A stretch of 64,000 bases of DNA from Rhodobacteraceae bacterium QY30. Lineage in GTDB: Bacteria > Pseudomonadota > Alphaproteobacteria > Rhodobacterales > Rhodobacteraceae. Shown here in pieces: positions 10,991 through 19,948 of the stretch (positions are counted from its first letter, which is position 1; each line of letters starts with the position of its first letter). The notes below the pieces were generated by a model that did no database searches, was not told where the DNA came from, and worked only from the letters and a program-made list of their open reading frames with translations. The stretch is taken from positions 1,658,501 to 1,722,500 of the forward strand of contig CP023454.1 of the NCBI GenBank assembly GCA_002356635.1, in the 5' to 3' direction. A program made the position numbers and the translations under genes.

Positions 10991-12814
10991 ATGGAGGCTG
11001 ATCCCCAAATCCAGGCCCGGTCCACCCAGGCCGGCAAGACCGCGCACCCCTTGCCGACCGGGCTTCGCCGCCCCGTCGAGGCAGTGCGCGGGATCGCCCC
11101 CATGTGGTGGCTGCGCGCGGCGGTGGTGCTGCTGACGCTGGTTGCGATCACCACGATCTGGCTGACCAACGCCTTCCTGACCCGCAACCTGACCGAAACC
11201 ACCCGGTCGCGGGCCGAACTGCGCCTGGCGCTCTATTCAGGCAATATCCTCAGCGAGCTTCAACGGACCTCGGTCGTGCCGCTTTTGCTGGCGCGGGATC
11301 CGACGCTGGTCACGGCGCTGGACAGCCGCGACTTCTCGCAGACCTCGCTGCGGCTGATCACAGCGCAGAACGAGATCGGCGCGGCGACGATCCAGCTTCT
11401 GGACATGGAGGGGCGCACCGTCGGCGCGACCAACCGCAGCCAGCTGGGCATGCTCCATGCGTCCGAACCCTACTTCGTCGAGGCGCAGCGGTCGAAAGAG
11501 ACGGTGTTTTCCGTCACGCAAGGCCCGACCGGGGGCTATCAGTTCACCTATTCCCGGGCGGTCATGTCGAACGGCACGACCATGGGCGTGATCGTGGTCG
11601 GGACCGATCTGTCGAAATTCGAACGCAGCTGGGCCAGCATCTCGGACGGGATCGCGGTCATGGACAGCTCGGGCCGCATCATCCTGGCGACCGAGCCGCG
11701 CTGGCGCGGGCTGACCCTGGACGAGGCGCTTCAGGTCCGGTCCGCGCCCTCGGCCATCACCCGCGCCTTCCAGGCGACGGCCGACTGGGCCAACCAGACG
11801 CCCGACGCCTACCTCTCGGGCGAAGCGGTGATGCGGACCGAAGCGCGGATCCCCTTCCGCGGGTGGCGGCTGGTGAGCTTTTCGACCTATGATTCCATCC
11901 GCGAACGGGTGAACGCGGTCCTGGCGCTGGAAATCATGGGCTTTGCCATGATCCTTGCGCTGGGGTTCTACCTGACGTCGCGCCGGGCGCGGCTGCAAAG
12001 CGAAGGCTTCCGGCGCGAATCGGCGGAACTGCGGCAGCTGAACGCCCGCCTGCAACGCGAGATCGCGGAACGCGAAAAGGCGCAGCAGGATCTGGCGGTC
12101 GTCGAACAGACGCTGGCGCAGTCGTCAAAGCTCGCAGCCCTTGGCGAGATGTCGGCGGCGGTCAGCCATGAACTGAACCAGCCGCTCGCCGCGATGAAGA
12201 CCTACCTGGCAGGTGCGCGGCTTCTGCTTCAGCGCCGCCGCCCCGAAGAAGCCATGTCCAGCTTTCAGCGCATCGATGATCTGATCGAACGGATGGGCGC
12301 CATCACCCGCCAGTTGAAATCCTATGCCCGCAAGGGCGGTGAGGCGTTCGAGCCCATCGACATCCGCGCCTGCGTGTCGGGGGCTCTTTCGATGATGGAG
12401 CCGCAGCTTCGGACCCGTGCGGTGCGGATCAACCGCAGCGTGCCGCGCAAGCCGGTGATGATGCTGGCCGACCGGATCCGTCTGGAACAGGTGATCATCA
12501 ACCTCTTGCGCAATGCGCTTGATGCGACGAAGGAAACAGCGGATGCCCGGATCGACATTGTGTTGACCGATGGGGCGCCCGCTGTGCTATCGGTTCAGGA
12601 CAATGGTCACGGGATCGTCGATCTCGATAACCTCTTCGAACCTTTCTACACCACCAAGCGTCCCGGTGACGGTGTGGGCCTCGGGCTCGCCATCTCGTCG
12701 GGAATCGTCAAGGATCTGGGTGGCCGGTTGACCGCGCGGAATGCGCCGGGCGGGGGGGCTGTTTTCGAAGTTCAGCTTCCTACATTGACCGACAAGACCC
12801 GTGCAGCGGAGTGA
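10991..12814 (+). CDS. dctB: C4-dicarboxylate-type sensor histidine kinase DctB
   Basis: Membrane sensor kinase of the DctB type, which senses C4-dicarboxylates in the periplasm. The 607 residues show a transmembrane segment at about 38-58, a large periplasmic double-PAS/Cache region, a second membrane segment near 315-335, a coiled coil, the H box AAVSHELNQPLAAMKTY and an ATPase domain with INLLRNALDATKE and GVGLGLAIS. The stop overlaps a GTG of the next gene, so the pair is translated together. No dctPQM transporter lies nearby, so the ligand and target are assigned by family only. Confidence 0.85.
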   Translation: MEADPQIQARSTQAGKTAHPLPTGLRRPVEAVRGIAPMWWLRAAVVLLTLVAITTIWLTNAFLTRNLTETTRSRAELRLALYSGNILSELQRTSVVPLLLARDPTLVTALDSRDFSQTSLRLITAQNEIGAATIQLLDMEGRTVGATNRSQLGMLHASEPYFVEAQRSKETVFSVTQGPTGGYQFTYSRAVMSNGTTMGVIVVGTDLSKFERSWASISDGIAVMDSSGRIILATEPRWRGLTLDEALQVRSAPSAITRAFQATADWANQTPDAYLSGEAVMRTEARIPFRGWRLVSFSTYDSIRERVNAVLALEIMGFAMILALGFYLTSRRARLQSEGFRRESAELRQLNARLQREIAEREKAQQDLAVVEQTLAQSSKLAALGEMSAAVSHELNQPLAAMKTYLAGARLLLQRRRPEEAMSSFQRIDDLIERMGAITRQLKSYARKGGEAFEPIDIRACVSGALSMMEPQLRTRAVRINRSVPRKPVMMLADRIRLEQVIINLLRNALDATKETADARIDIVLTDGAPAVLSVQDNGHGIVDLDNLFEPFYTTKRPGDGVGLGLAISSGIVKDLGGRLTARNAPGGGAVFEVQLPTLTDKTRAAE

Positions 12815-12819
12815 ATGCT

Positions 12820-14154
12820 ATGGCCCGAGCCATGAAGGTTGCGATCGTCGATGACGAGGAAGACATGCGCCAGTCCGTCAGCCAGTGGCTGGCGCTGTCG
12901 GGATTCGACACGGAAACCTATCCCAGCGCCGAGGACGCGCTGAAATCCATCGGCGCTGATTTCGCGGGTGTCGTGGTCAGCGATATCCGCATGCCCGGCA
13001 TGGACGGAATGGCGCTTCTGAAGAAACTGATGAGCCTGGACAGCGGGCTGCCGGTCATCATGATCACCGGCCACGGTGACGTGCCCATGGCGGTCGAGGC
13101 GATGCGGATCGGTGCCTATGATTTTCTGGAAAAGCCCTTCAACCCCGACCGGATGACCGAACTGGCCAAGCGCGCCACGCAGGCGCGGCGGATGACGCTG
13201 GACAACCGCGCCCTGCGCAAGGAACTGTCGGACGGCTCGACCCTGATGAAGAAGCTGATCGGATCGTCCCCGGCGATGGAGCGGTTGCGCGAGGATATTC
13301 TCGATCTGGGGCAGGCGGATGGTCACGTCCTGATCGACGGCGAAACCGGCACCGGCAAGACCCTGGTTGCGCACGCGCTTCATGCCGTGGGGCCGCGGGC
13401 CGGGAAGAAATTCGTGGTGATTTCCTGCGCCGCCTACTCCGAGGACATGCTGGGCACCCGACTTTTCGGCCCGATGGAGGAAGGTGGGCAGATGCCCCTT
13501 GTCGAAGAAGCGCGCGGCGGCACGCTGGTCCTGGAAGACGTCGAGGCGCTGAGCCAGTCGCTGCAGGCGCGGCTTCTGACCTTCATCAACGAACAGGGCA
13601 CGCCCGCGGAAACCCGGATCGTCGCGATCTGCAACGATCACGAACAGGGCCGGACGGTCGAAGACGCGCTGCGACCCGATCTTTACTACCGCCTTGCCGC
13701 GCTGAAGATCATGCTGCCACCGCTGCGGTCGCGGGGCGAGGATATCCTGACGCTGTTCGCGCGTCTGACCGAACAATTCGCCGAGGAATACGGCTGCGAC
13801 GCCCCGCAGGTGACGGCGCAAGAGGCCGCGCAGCTTCTGCAGGCGCCCTGGCCGGGCAACGTGCGGCAGCTGATCAACGTGGCCGAACGCGCCGTCCTTC
13901 AGAACCGTCGTGGGTCCGGCTCGATCGCGTCGCTTCTGATGACCGACAACGAAGAAACCGGTCCGGCGGCGATCACCACGGAAGGCAAACCGCTGAAGGA
14001 ATATGTCGAAAGCTTCGAAAAGATGCTGATCGACAATACGATGCGCCGTCACAAGGGCTCGATCACGGCGGTCATGGAGGAGCTGTGCCTGCCGCGCCGG
14101 ACCCTGAACGAAAAGATGGCGAAATACGGCTTGCAGCGTCAGGACTACCTGTAA
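12820..14154 (+). CDS. dctD: DctD-type response regulator with atypical sigma-54 AAA+ domain
   Basis: Response regulator partner of the upstream DctB. The 444 residues contain a receiver domain (acidic pair D11/D12, phosphoacceptor D55, K105), an AAA+ domain with Walker A GETGTGKT (174-181) and a Fis-type helix-turn-helix at the C-terminus (LPRRTLNEKM). Two points are odd. The GAFTGA loop that contacts sigma-54 is absent: the segment after LFG reads PMEEGGQMPLVEEA (about 218-231). Walker B reads LVLED instead of the usual LFLDE. It may therefore act without sigma-54, like the NtrC of R. capsulatus. ATG 12820 has GGAG 8 bases upstream; GTG 12811 is an alternative. Confidence 0.85.
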   Translation: MARAMKVAIVDDEEDMRQSVSQWLALSGFDTETYPSAEDALKSIGADFAGVVVSDIRMPGMDGMALLKKLMSLDSGLPVIMITGHGDVPMAVEAMRIGAYDFLEKPFNPDRMTELAKRATQARRMTLDNRALRKELSDGSTLMKKLIGSSPAMERLREDILDLGQADGHVLIDGETGTGKTLVAHALHAVGPRAGKKFVVISCAAYSEDMLGTRLFGPMEEGGQMPLVEEARGGTLVLEDVEALSQSLQARLLTFINEQGTPAETRIVAICNDHEQGRTVEDALRPDLYYRLAALKIMLPPLRSRGEDILTLFARLTEQFAEEYGCDAPQVTAQEAAQLLQAPWPGNVRQLINVAERAVLQNRRGSGSIASLLMTDNEETGPAAITTEGKPLKEYVESFEKMLIDNTMRRHKGSITAVMEELCLPRRTLNEKMAKYGLQRQDYL

Positions 14155-14595
14155 CCGCCGCCTGACTTGCAGCGGCAGGGCAGGTCAACTCGCCTTGTGA
14201 TTGCGAAATTGGTGATTGTATTCGGGAAGCCTTCACCGCTATTGTGGATATATCCGGGTTCCGGCGCCTTCAGGTGCCCGCACCCCGGAACAAGTTTCGC
14301 AGCCGCTTCATCCGAGGGTTCCGATGGGAACCACGGTCCGACCCGGCCGAGAAAATTGGCCGCAAGGCCTTTCATTTGCCCTCCTGCCTGACAAGCAAGG
14401 GGCCTTTACTTGGATGCCCCCGGGCATTCTGGACAGAAACGCGATGAAGCGCGACAGGATCGAAGTGCGGAATACAGGCAGGCCATTGGCCGCCGCCGCG
14501 CTGTCGTCCGCCCGCCGCGTCGCCCCAGCAACAACAGTCAGTGGCCGTGCACGTCCCCCGGGACGCGCACGGCCATTCGGCTGCGGAAAAGATCA
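14155..14595 (+). promoter_or_regulatory. Long leader region of rne with a strong start-proximal hairpin
   Basis: A 441-base gene-free stretch before rne. AT-richer sequence at 14190-14262 is the likely promoter area. At 14542-14575 a stem of 15 base pairs with one mismatch (TGGCCGTGC, mismatch, CGTCCC against its complement) ends 20 bases before the rne ATG. In E. coli, RNase E controls its own mRNA through 5' UTR hairpins; the same role here is inference from position and structure. Confidence 0.55.
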
Positions 14596-17490
14596 ATGGC
14601 TAAGAAAATGCTCATCGATGCCACCCACGCGGAAGAAACCCGCGTGGTCGTGGTGGACGGAAACAAGGTTGACGACTTCGACTTTGAAACCGTCAACAAA
14701 CGCCAGCTGGCTGGCAACATCTATCTGGCAAAGGTAACGCGGGTCGAACCCTCACTTCAGGCGGCCTTTGTCGATTACGGCGGAAACCGCCATGGCTTCC
14801 TGGCCTTCGCGGAAATCCACCCGGATTACTACCAGATCCCGGTCGCGGACCGGAAGGCGCTGATCGCCGAGGAACGGGCCTACGCCGAACAGATGGAGGC
14901 CGAGGAGAACAACCGCGGCCGCCGTCGCCCGCGCCCGGCCGCCCGCGCCGAAAAGGCGGCAAGCGACGCGGAAGTGATCGCCAGTGAAGACATTCCCGGT
15001 ATGGGTGTCGTGGATCTGTCCGAGGATCGTGCTGACGATGCCGCGGTGGCGGACGACCTGTCCGCAACTGCCCCCTCTGCCGAACAACCCGCCAGCGCCG
15101 AGGCGGCCCCCGCCGACGCGGCCCCTGCAGACGAAGCCAGCCCGGCCGAGGCTGCGGACAGTACCGAGGACAGCGGTGACGACCACGACGATCCGGCCGA
15201 GGCGGGCCAGACCGACACCGTCGAGCAGGACGACGAGATCGAATCCGTAGGCGAAGAGGATGTGGCCGAGGAAATCCATCAGCCGCGCAAACCCCGCCCG
15301 CGCCGCTACAAGATCCAGGAAGTGATCAAGGTCCGGCAGATCATGCTGGTCCAGGTCGTCAAGGAAGAGCGCGGCAACAAGGGCGCGGCGCTGACGACCT
15401 ACCTCAGCCTCGCGGGCCGCTACTGCGTCCTGATGCCCAACACTGCGCGCGGCGGTGGGATTTCGCGCAAGATCACCAATGCCGTCGACCGCAAGAAGCT
15501 GAAGGAAATCGCGGCGGAGATTGAAGTTCCGGAAGGCGCGGGCCTGATCATCCGCACCGCCGGCAGCCAGCGCACCAAGACCGAGATCCGCCGCGACTAC
15601 GAATACCTGATGCGGCTATGGGAACAGGTCCGCGACCTGACGCTGAAATCCATCGCCCCGGCGCCCATCTATGAAGAGGGCGACCTGATCAAGCGGTCGA
15701 TCCGCGATCTCTATAGCAAGGACATCGACGAGGTTCTGGTCGAGGGCGAGAAAGGCTATCGCGCCGCCCGCGACTTCATGAAGATGATCATGCCGACGCA
15801 TGCGAAAAGCGTCGTCCATTACACTGAATCCATGCCGCTGTTCGCCCGCTATCAGGTCGAAAGCTATCTGGGCGCGATGTTCAATCCGGTCGTGCAGCTG
15901 AAATCCGGCGGCTACATCGTCATCGGCGTGACCGAGGCGCTGGTCGCCATCGACGTGAACTCGGGTCGGGCCACGAAGGAAGGCTCGATCGAGGAAACCG
16001 CGCTGCGCACCAACCTGGAAGCCGCCGAGGAAGTCGCCCGCCAGCTGCGCCTGCGTGACCTGGCCGGCCTGATCGTCATCGACTTCATCGACATGGAAGA
16101 GCGCAAGAACAACGCCGCCGTCGAGAAGCGCCTGAAGGAAAAGCTGAAGAACGACCGGGCGCGGATACAGGTGGGTCGCATCTCGGGCTTCGGCCTGCTG
16201 GAGATGTCGCGTCAGCGGCTGCGTCCGGGGATGCTGGAATCGACCACGCAGCCCTGCGCGCATTGCCACGGCACCGGGATCATCCGTTCTGACGACAGCC
16301 TGGCCTTGCAGATCCTGCGCCAGCTGGAGGAGGAAGGCACCCGCAAGCGGTCTCGCGAGGTGCTGCTGAAGGCGCCGATCGCAGTGGTCAACTTCCTTAT
16401 GAACCAGAAACGCGAACACGTCGCCCAGATCGAAGCCCGCTATGGCCTGTCGGTCCGGGTCGAGGCGGATCCGGCGCTGGTCAGCCCGGACTATGTGATC
16501 GAGAAGTTCAAGACGGCGACCCGCGTGGTGCCGGACGTCATCTCGCAGGTCGTGTCGAACGACGCCTCGCTGATGCCGGATCTGGAAGACGAGGACATCG
16601 TCGAGGAGGATCTGGACGAGACCGAAGCCGAGGACGAGGCCGCGGGCGAGGGCGCTTCGGCCGAGCAGGGCGATGAGCCGGGGAAGAAGAAGAAGCGCCG
16701 TCGCCGCCGGCGCCGGAAAGGCAGCGGTGAGAGGGGCGCCGACGGTCAGGTGCAGGCGGACGAATCCGCCGACGACGCCACCGACGAAGCGGAAGATGGC
16801 GCCGAAGAGGGCGCCGATGCCGAGGAGGCCGCCGCAGCCGAACCGGCCGAGGCTGCCACCTTGATCGAAGCCGCCCCGGCCGTGGACACGTCTGGCGAAG
16901 CCACGGTCGAGGCGGCGAAGCCCCGCCGCACCCGGACGCGGAGCCGCAAGACCACCGACAAGACCACCGAGGCGGAAGCAGGCGCCGAGGCATCGGTCAA
17001 AACGGTCGAGCCCGCAGCCACCGAAGACGAGGCCGTGCCGGCGCCGAAGAAGACCAGCAGCCGCAGCCGCAAGCCGAAGGCAACCGCCGAGGGCACGGCC
17101 GAATCCGCCGCAGAAGTCACCGCGGCACCGAAGAAAAGCCGTAGCCGCAAGCCGAAGGCCGTAACGGAGGAAGCCGCGGCCGAAGCGGTGGCTCCGACCG
17201 CGCCCGAGGCGTCCCCGAGTGACGCAGCCGCAACCCCCGTCGCGGCCGAGCCGGCGGCTGATGCCGTGTCGGAAGCTCCGGTGGTGGCGGCTGAAGGCCA
17301 TGCCGAAATGTCGGATCTGCCGGTCGATGGGGCCCTGGAACCCAGCGTGACCGCCAATGTCGGCACCCCCGACCCGGCGCCCGCGCCGTCGGACGGCCCC
17401 GCGCTGGATGCGACCGATGCGGTTCAGAACCAGTCCGAGCCCGAGGCAGACAAACCCCGCCGCAAGGGCTGGTGGTCGCTGGGCCGCTGA
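14596..17490 (+). CDS. rne: Ribonuclease E
   Basis: Endoribonuclease at the core of the RNA degradosome. The 964-residue protein starts MAKKMLIDATHAEETRVVV. Its S1 domain is split by a long Ala/Asp/Glu-rich insert (about 95-235), common in alphaproteobacterial RNase E. The catalytic DNase I-like region has AIDVNSG and VIDFIDMEE, and the Zn-link is CAHCHGTG. After about residue 690 the tail is disordered, with a Lys/Arg cluster (KKKKRRRRRRRKG) and Ala/Glu/Thr-rich repeats that probably bind RNA and partners. The frame opens at 14410, but ATG 14596 with GGAAAAG upstream fits the family start. A terminator follows. Confidence 0.96.
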   Translation: MAKKMLIDATHAEETRVVVVDGNKVDDFDFETVNKRQLAGNIYLAKVTRVEPSLQAAFVDYGGNRHGFLAFAEIHPDYYQIPVADRKALIAEERAYAEQMEAEENNRGRRRPRPAARAEKAASDAEVIASEDIPGMGVVDLSEDRADDAAVADDLSATAPSAEQPASAEAAPADAAPADEASPAEAADSTEDSGDDHDDPAEAGQTDTVEQDDEIESVGEEDVAEEIHQPRKPRPRRYKIQEVIKVRQIMLVQVVKEERGNKGAALTTYLSLAGRYCVLMPNTARGGGISRKITNAVDRKKLKEIAAEIEVPEGAGLIIRTAGSQRTKTEIRRDYEYLMRLWEQVRDLTLKSIAPAPIYEEGDLIKRSIRDLYSKDIDEVLVEGEKGYRAARDFMKMIMPTHAKSVVHYTESMPLFARYQVESYLGAMFNPVVQLKSGGYIVIGVTEALVAIDVNSGRATKEGSIEETALRTNLEAAEEVARQLRLRDLAGLIVIDFIDMEERKNNAAVEKRLKEKLKNDRARIQVGRISGFGLLEMSRQRLRPGMLESTTQPCAHCHGTGIIRSDDSLALQILRQLEEEGTRKRSREVLLKAPIAVVNFLMNQKREHVAQIEARYGLSVRVEADPALVSPDYVIEKFKTATRVVPDVISQVVSNDASLMPDLEDEDIVEEDLDETEAEDEAAGEGASAEQGDEPGKKKKRRRRRRRKGSGERGADGQVQADESADDATDEAEDGAEEGADAEEAAAAEPAEAATLIEAAPAVDTSGEATVEAAKPRRTRTRSRKTTDKTTEAEAGAEASVKTVEPAATEDEAVPAPKKTSSRSRKPKATAEGTAESAAEVTAAPKKSRSRKPKAVTEEAAAEAVAPTAPEASPSDAAATPVAAEPAADAVSEAPVVAAEGHAEMSDLPVDGALEPSVTANVGTPDPAPAPSDGPALDATDAVQNQSEPEADKPRRKGWWSLGR

Positions 17491-17513
17491 CGCGGGACCA
17501 GCCGCAAATGGAG

Positions 17514-17541
17514 ACGCCGGGCCCCAAGGGTCCGGCGTTTT
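17514..17541 (+). terminator. Rho-independent terminator of rne
   Basis: ACGCCGGGCCC, loop CAA, GGGTCCGGCGT (17514-17538) followed by TTTT (17538-17541), with one G-T pair, 23 bases after the rne stop. Confidence 0.85.
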
Positions 17542-17576
17542 GCATCGGGCGGGCGGTGGCGCGCGGAAATGCAGTC

Positions 17577-17810
17577 TCAGTTGGACCGCTTCCGGATCAG
17601 GTAGGTCTTCACGCCCTCCGCATCTTCTGCCGACAGCAGGTCATGCCCCGCCTCGGCGCAGAAATGCGGCACGTCGATCCAGCTCATCGCGTCGGTGGCG
17701 CGCAGGCGCAGCACGGCGCCCGGCGCCATCCCCGCCAGCACCTTTTGTGCCTTCAGCACCGGGAGGGGGCACAGAAGGCCCAGGGCGTCGATGTCGCGAT
17801 CGTGGTCCAT
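17577..17810 (-). CDS. TusA-like sulfurtransferase / SirA family protein
   Basis: A 77-residue SirA/TusA-fold protein, MDHDRDIDALGLLCPLPVLKA, with the conserved CPxP motif at C14. Family members carry persulfide sulfur in tRNA thiolation or other sulfur transfer, or act in selenium or redox metabolism; the exact role is not visible. The track frame extends to 17879, but the family start is the ATG at 17810. The gene is divergent from ccdA (108-base spacer) and convergent with rne. Adjacency to a thiol-redox gene (ccdA) is suggestive but not proof of shared function. Confidence 0.88.
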   Translation of the reverse strand: MDHDRDIDALGLLCPLPVLKAQKVLAGMAPGAVLRLRATDAMSWIDVPHFCAEAGHDLLSAEDAEGVKTYLIRKRSN

Positions 17811-17918
17811 GCGCCGCGATTTACGGTCACGTCCGGGCCTTGTCCATGTCTCATCCTTGTGATGCGCCCTTCGTCGCACCCCCGTGACGGGCAGCGGATC
17901 ATCGGCTAAGGATCGCCC

Positions 17919-18671
17919 ATGTTCGACGTCAGTCTGATGGATGCCTCATTCCTGACCGCCGCGGTCATCGCCGCGCTTGCGGGCGTGATCTCGTTCCTCA
18001 GCCCCTGCGTGCTGCCGATCGTGCCGCCCTACCTGGCCTACATGAGCGGCATTGGCATGTCCGACCTGAACAGCGGCCGCAAGGGCAACCGCGCCGCGCT
18101 GACGGCTGCGCTGTTCTTCGTGCTGGGCCTCTCGACGGTTTTCATGCTGCTGGGATTTGCCGCCTCGGCTTTTGGGCAGGTTTTCGCGGCCAACCGCGAT
18201 GCCTTCGCGACCGGGGCCGGGATCGTGGTCATGGTCTTTGGGGCGCATTTCCTCGGCGTGATTACGATCCCCTTCCTCAACCGCGAGGCGCGGATGGACG
18301 CGGGCGACCGGGGCGGCTCGGCCTTTGGTGCCTATGTGCTGGGCCTGGCCTTCGCCTTCGGCTGGACGCCCTGCATCGGACCGCAACTGGCGATGATCCT
18401 GTCCCTGGCTGCCCAGGACCAGAGCCTGGCGCGCGGGGCGGTGCTTCTGGCGATCTATGCCGCGGGTCTGGGTATTCCCTTCCTGCTGGTGGCGGCCTGG
18501 CTGCCCCGCCTGACCGGGGTGCTGGCGTTCTTCAAGCGCCACATGGACCGGATCGAACGGACAATGGGCCTGCTGTTGTGGACGATCGGCCTTCTGATGG
18601 CCACGGGGGGCTTCACGGTCTTTGCCAATTGGCTTCTGGACACTTTCCCGGCCATGGCCAACATCGGCTGA
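17919..18671 (+). CDS. ccdA: Cytochrome c biogenesis protein CcdA
   Basis: Inner-membrane electron carrier that passes reducing equivalents from cytoplasmic thioredoxin to periplasmic acceptors such as CcmG. The 250 residues have six hydrophobic segments and the two redox cysteines in LSPCVLPIVPPYLAYMSG (C30) and GWTPCIGPQLAMIL (C152). This is the short CcdA form, without the extra domains of DsbD. AAGG lies about 7 bases before the ATG. The presumed partner ccmG is at the left end of the window. Confidence 0.95.
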   Translation: MFDVSLMDASFLTAAVIAALAGVISFLSPCVLPIVPPYLAYMSGIGMSDLNSGRKGNRAALTAALFFVLGLSTVFMLLGFAASAFGQVFAANRDAFATGAGIVVMVFGAHFLGVITIPFLNREARMDAGDRGGSAFGAYVLGLAFAFGWTPCIGPQLAMILSLAAQDQSLARGAVLLAIYAAGLGIPFLLVAAWLPRLTGVLAFFKRHMDRIERTMGLLLWTIGLLMATGGFTVFANWLLDTFPAMANIG

Positions 18672-18717
18672 CAGACGGCCAGGCCCCCGGCGGGCCGAGC
18701 GTCATCCCGATCCCCGC

Positions 18718-18746
18718 TTGACTTGCTGCCGCCGATCCCCGATAAG
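18718..18746 (+). promoter_or_regulatory. Sigma-70-type promoter for rplU-rpmA
   Basis: TTGACT (18718-18723), a 17-base spacer, then GATAAG (18741-18746): five of six and four of six matches to the -35 and -10 consensus. It would give a leader of about 140 bases for rplU, suitable for ribosomal protein control. Confidence 0.65.
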
Positions 18747-18894
18747 CCGCCATCCCGTCATGCCGCTCCGGCATTGCGCGGGATTCGTTTTATCATGACG
18801 CCTCATCCGGGGCGCGCTGTCCGAGGCGGCACCAGCCACGAACGCCCTTCACAAGGCGGCCACAGGACGCGGCAGACAGAAGAAGGAAAGACCC

Positions 18895-19338
18895 ATGTTC
18901 GCGGTCCTCAAGACAGGCGGCAAGCAATACAAGGTCCAGGCAGGCGACGTCCTGCGCGTGGAACTGATTGACGCCCAGGCTGGTGAAAAAGTCCAGTTCA
19001 ATGACATCCTGATGCTGGGCGGCGACACGCTCACCGTCGGCGCGCCGCGTGTGGCCGGTGCCGCGGTTCAGGCCGAAGTCATCGACAACATCAAGGCCGA
19101 CAAGGTCATCACCTTCGTCAAGCGCCGCCGCAAGCACAGCTCGCAGCGGACCCGCGGCCACCGTCAGAAGCTGACGCTGGTGCGCGTGACCGACATCCTC
19201 GCCTCGGGCGCGGAGAAGTCGGACGTGAAATTGGCGATCGGCACCCATGCTGCCCGCGTTGCCGCGCACAACAACGGCGCCGCCCCGGCGGAAGCTCCGG
19301 CCAAGCCGAAGCGCGCTGCCAAGAAAACCGAAGCCTGA
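18895..19338 (+). CDS. rplU: 50S ribosomal protein L21
   Basis: Large-subunit ribosomal protein that binds 23S rRNA. The 147 residues start MFAVLKTGGKQYKVQAGD and include the signature KVITFVKRRRKHSSQRTRGHRQ. The core is about 103 residues; the rest is an alanine- and lysine-rich extension (AAPAEAPAKPKRAAKKTEA end) often seen in alphaproteobacteria. It is followed 13 bases later by rpmA, the standard pair. Confidence 0.97.
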   Translation: MFAVLKTGGKQYKVQAGDVLRVELIDAQAGEKVQFNDILMLGGDTLTVGAPRVAGAAVQAEVIDNIKADKVITFVKRRRKHSSQRTRGHRQKLTLVRVTDILASGAEKSDVKLAIGTHAARVAAHNNGAAPAEAPAKPKRAAKKTEA

Positions 19339-19351
19339 GGAGTAACGCGTC

Positions 19352-19621
19352 ATGGCACACAAGAAAGCAGGCGGTTCTTCCCGCAACGGCCGCGACTCCG
19401 CAGGGCGTCGCCTCGGCGTGAAACTGTATGGCGGCCAGGCCGCGATCCCGGGCAACATCATCGTCCGCCAGCGCGGCACGACCTGGTGGCCGGGGACGGG
19501 CGTTGAAATGGGCCGCGACCACACCATCTTTTCCGTAACCACCGGCACCGTGACCTTCAAGAAGGGCCTCAAGGGCCGGACTTTCATCTCGGTTCTTCCG
19601 ATGGTGGAAGCGGCAGAGTAA
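19352..19621 (+). CDS. rpmA: 50S ribosomal protein L27
   Basis: An 89-residue protein starting [18 protein letters not shown], which is the L27 N-terminus that reaches into the peptidyl transferase centre. GGAG lies upstream of the ATG. The family signature with [10 protein letters not shown] is present. It is co-transcribed with rplU and followed by an intrinsic terminator, although obgE follows farther down as in many bacteria. Confidence 0.97.
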   Translation: MAHKKAGGSSRNGRDSAGRRLGVKLYGGQAAIPGNIIVRQRGTTWWPGTGVEMGRDHTIFSVTTGTVTFKKGLKGRTFISVLPMVEAAE

Positions 19622-19948
19622 GCCGGACCCGACACTGCGCAAGCGCAAGGGGGATCGGCGAAACCGCCGGTCCCCCGATCCTTTTTCGGCTGGGGGGCCG
19701 GAATTCCAATGGCGGACACAAGGGGAGGAGCCCATGTCCGATCATCACGCCGAATGCCCGTCGTGGCATTCGCCCCAGGCCTTGGCCCCGCGGCGCGTTT
19801 TAGCGCATCTCGCGGCCGTGAAAGTCCTGACATGTTCCTGACAACGAAGCCGGCGACATTGCACGACAACCTGGCGCGCGAACCGCGTCCGGTGTCCGGT
19901 GCTGCCTTGACGCAAGAACCGGCCAACGACACTTCCCGGAGGACAGAC
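19622..19948 (+). other. Intergenic region: rpmA terminator then promoter region of GNAT genes
   Basis: Apart from the terminator at 19649-19686, no gene is apparent. A frame with a start at 19709 runs into the GNAT gene, but its first 80 residues are not protein-like and the strong GGAGGA before ATG 19949 argues for a noncoding leader. Confidence 0.5.
19649..19686 (+). terminator. Rho-independent terminator of rplU-rpmA
   Basis: A 12-bp stem (GGGGGATCGGCG, loop AAAC, CGCCGGTCCCCC; one G-T pair) at 19649-19676, then GATCC and TTTTT (19682-19686). Confidence 0.85.

Noticed and set aside
16681-16725. Purine-rich stretch encoding the Lys/Arg cluster, considered as a repeat or a frameshift site
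   Set aside because: It is in frame within RNase E and fits the known arginine-rich RNA-binding tail.
15616-17301. 561-codon minus-strand frame opposite rne
   Set aside because: Arises from the repetitive Ala/Glu codons of the RNase E tail read backwards; no domain recognisable.
19709-19948. N-terminal extension of the first GNAT gene
   Set aside because: Not protein-like, and ATG 19949 has an ideal GGAGGA ribosome-binding site.
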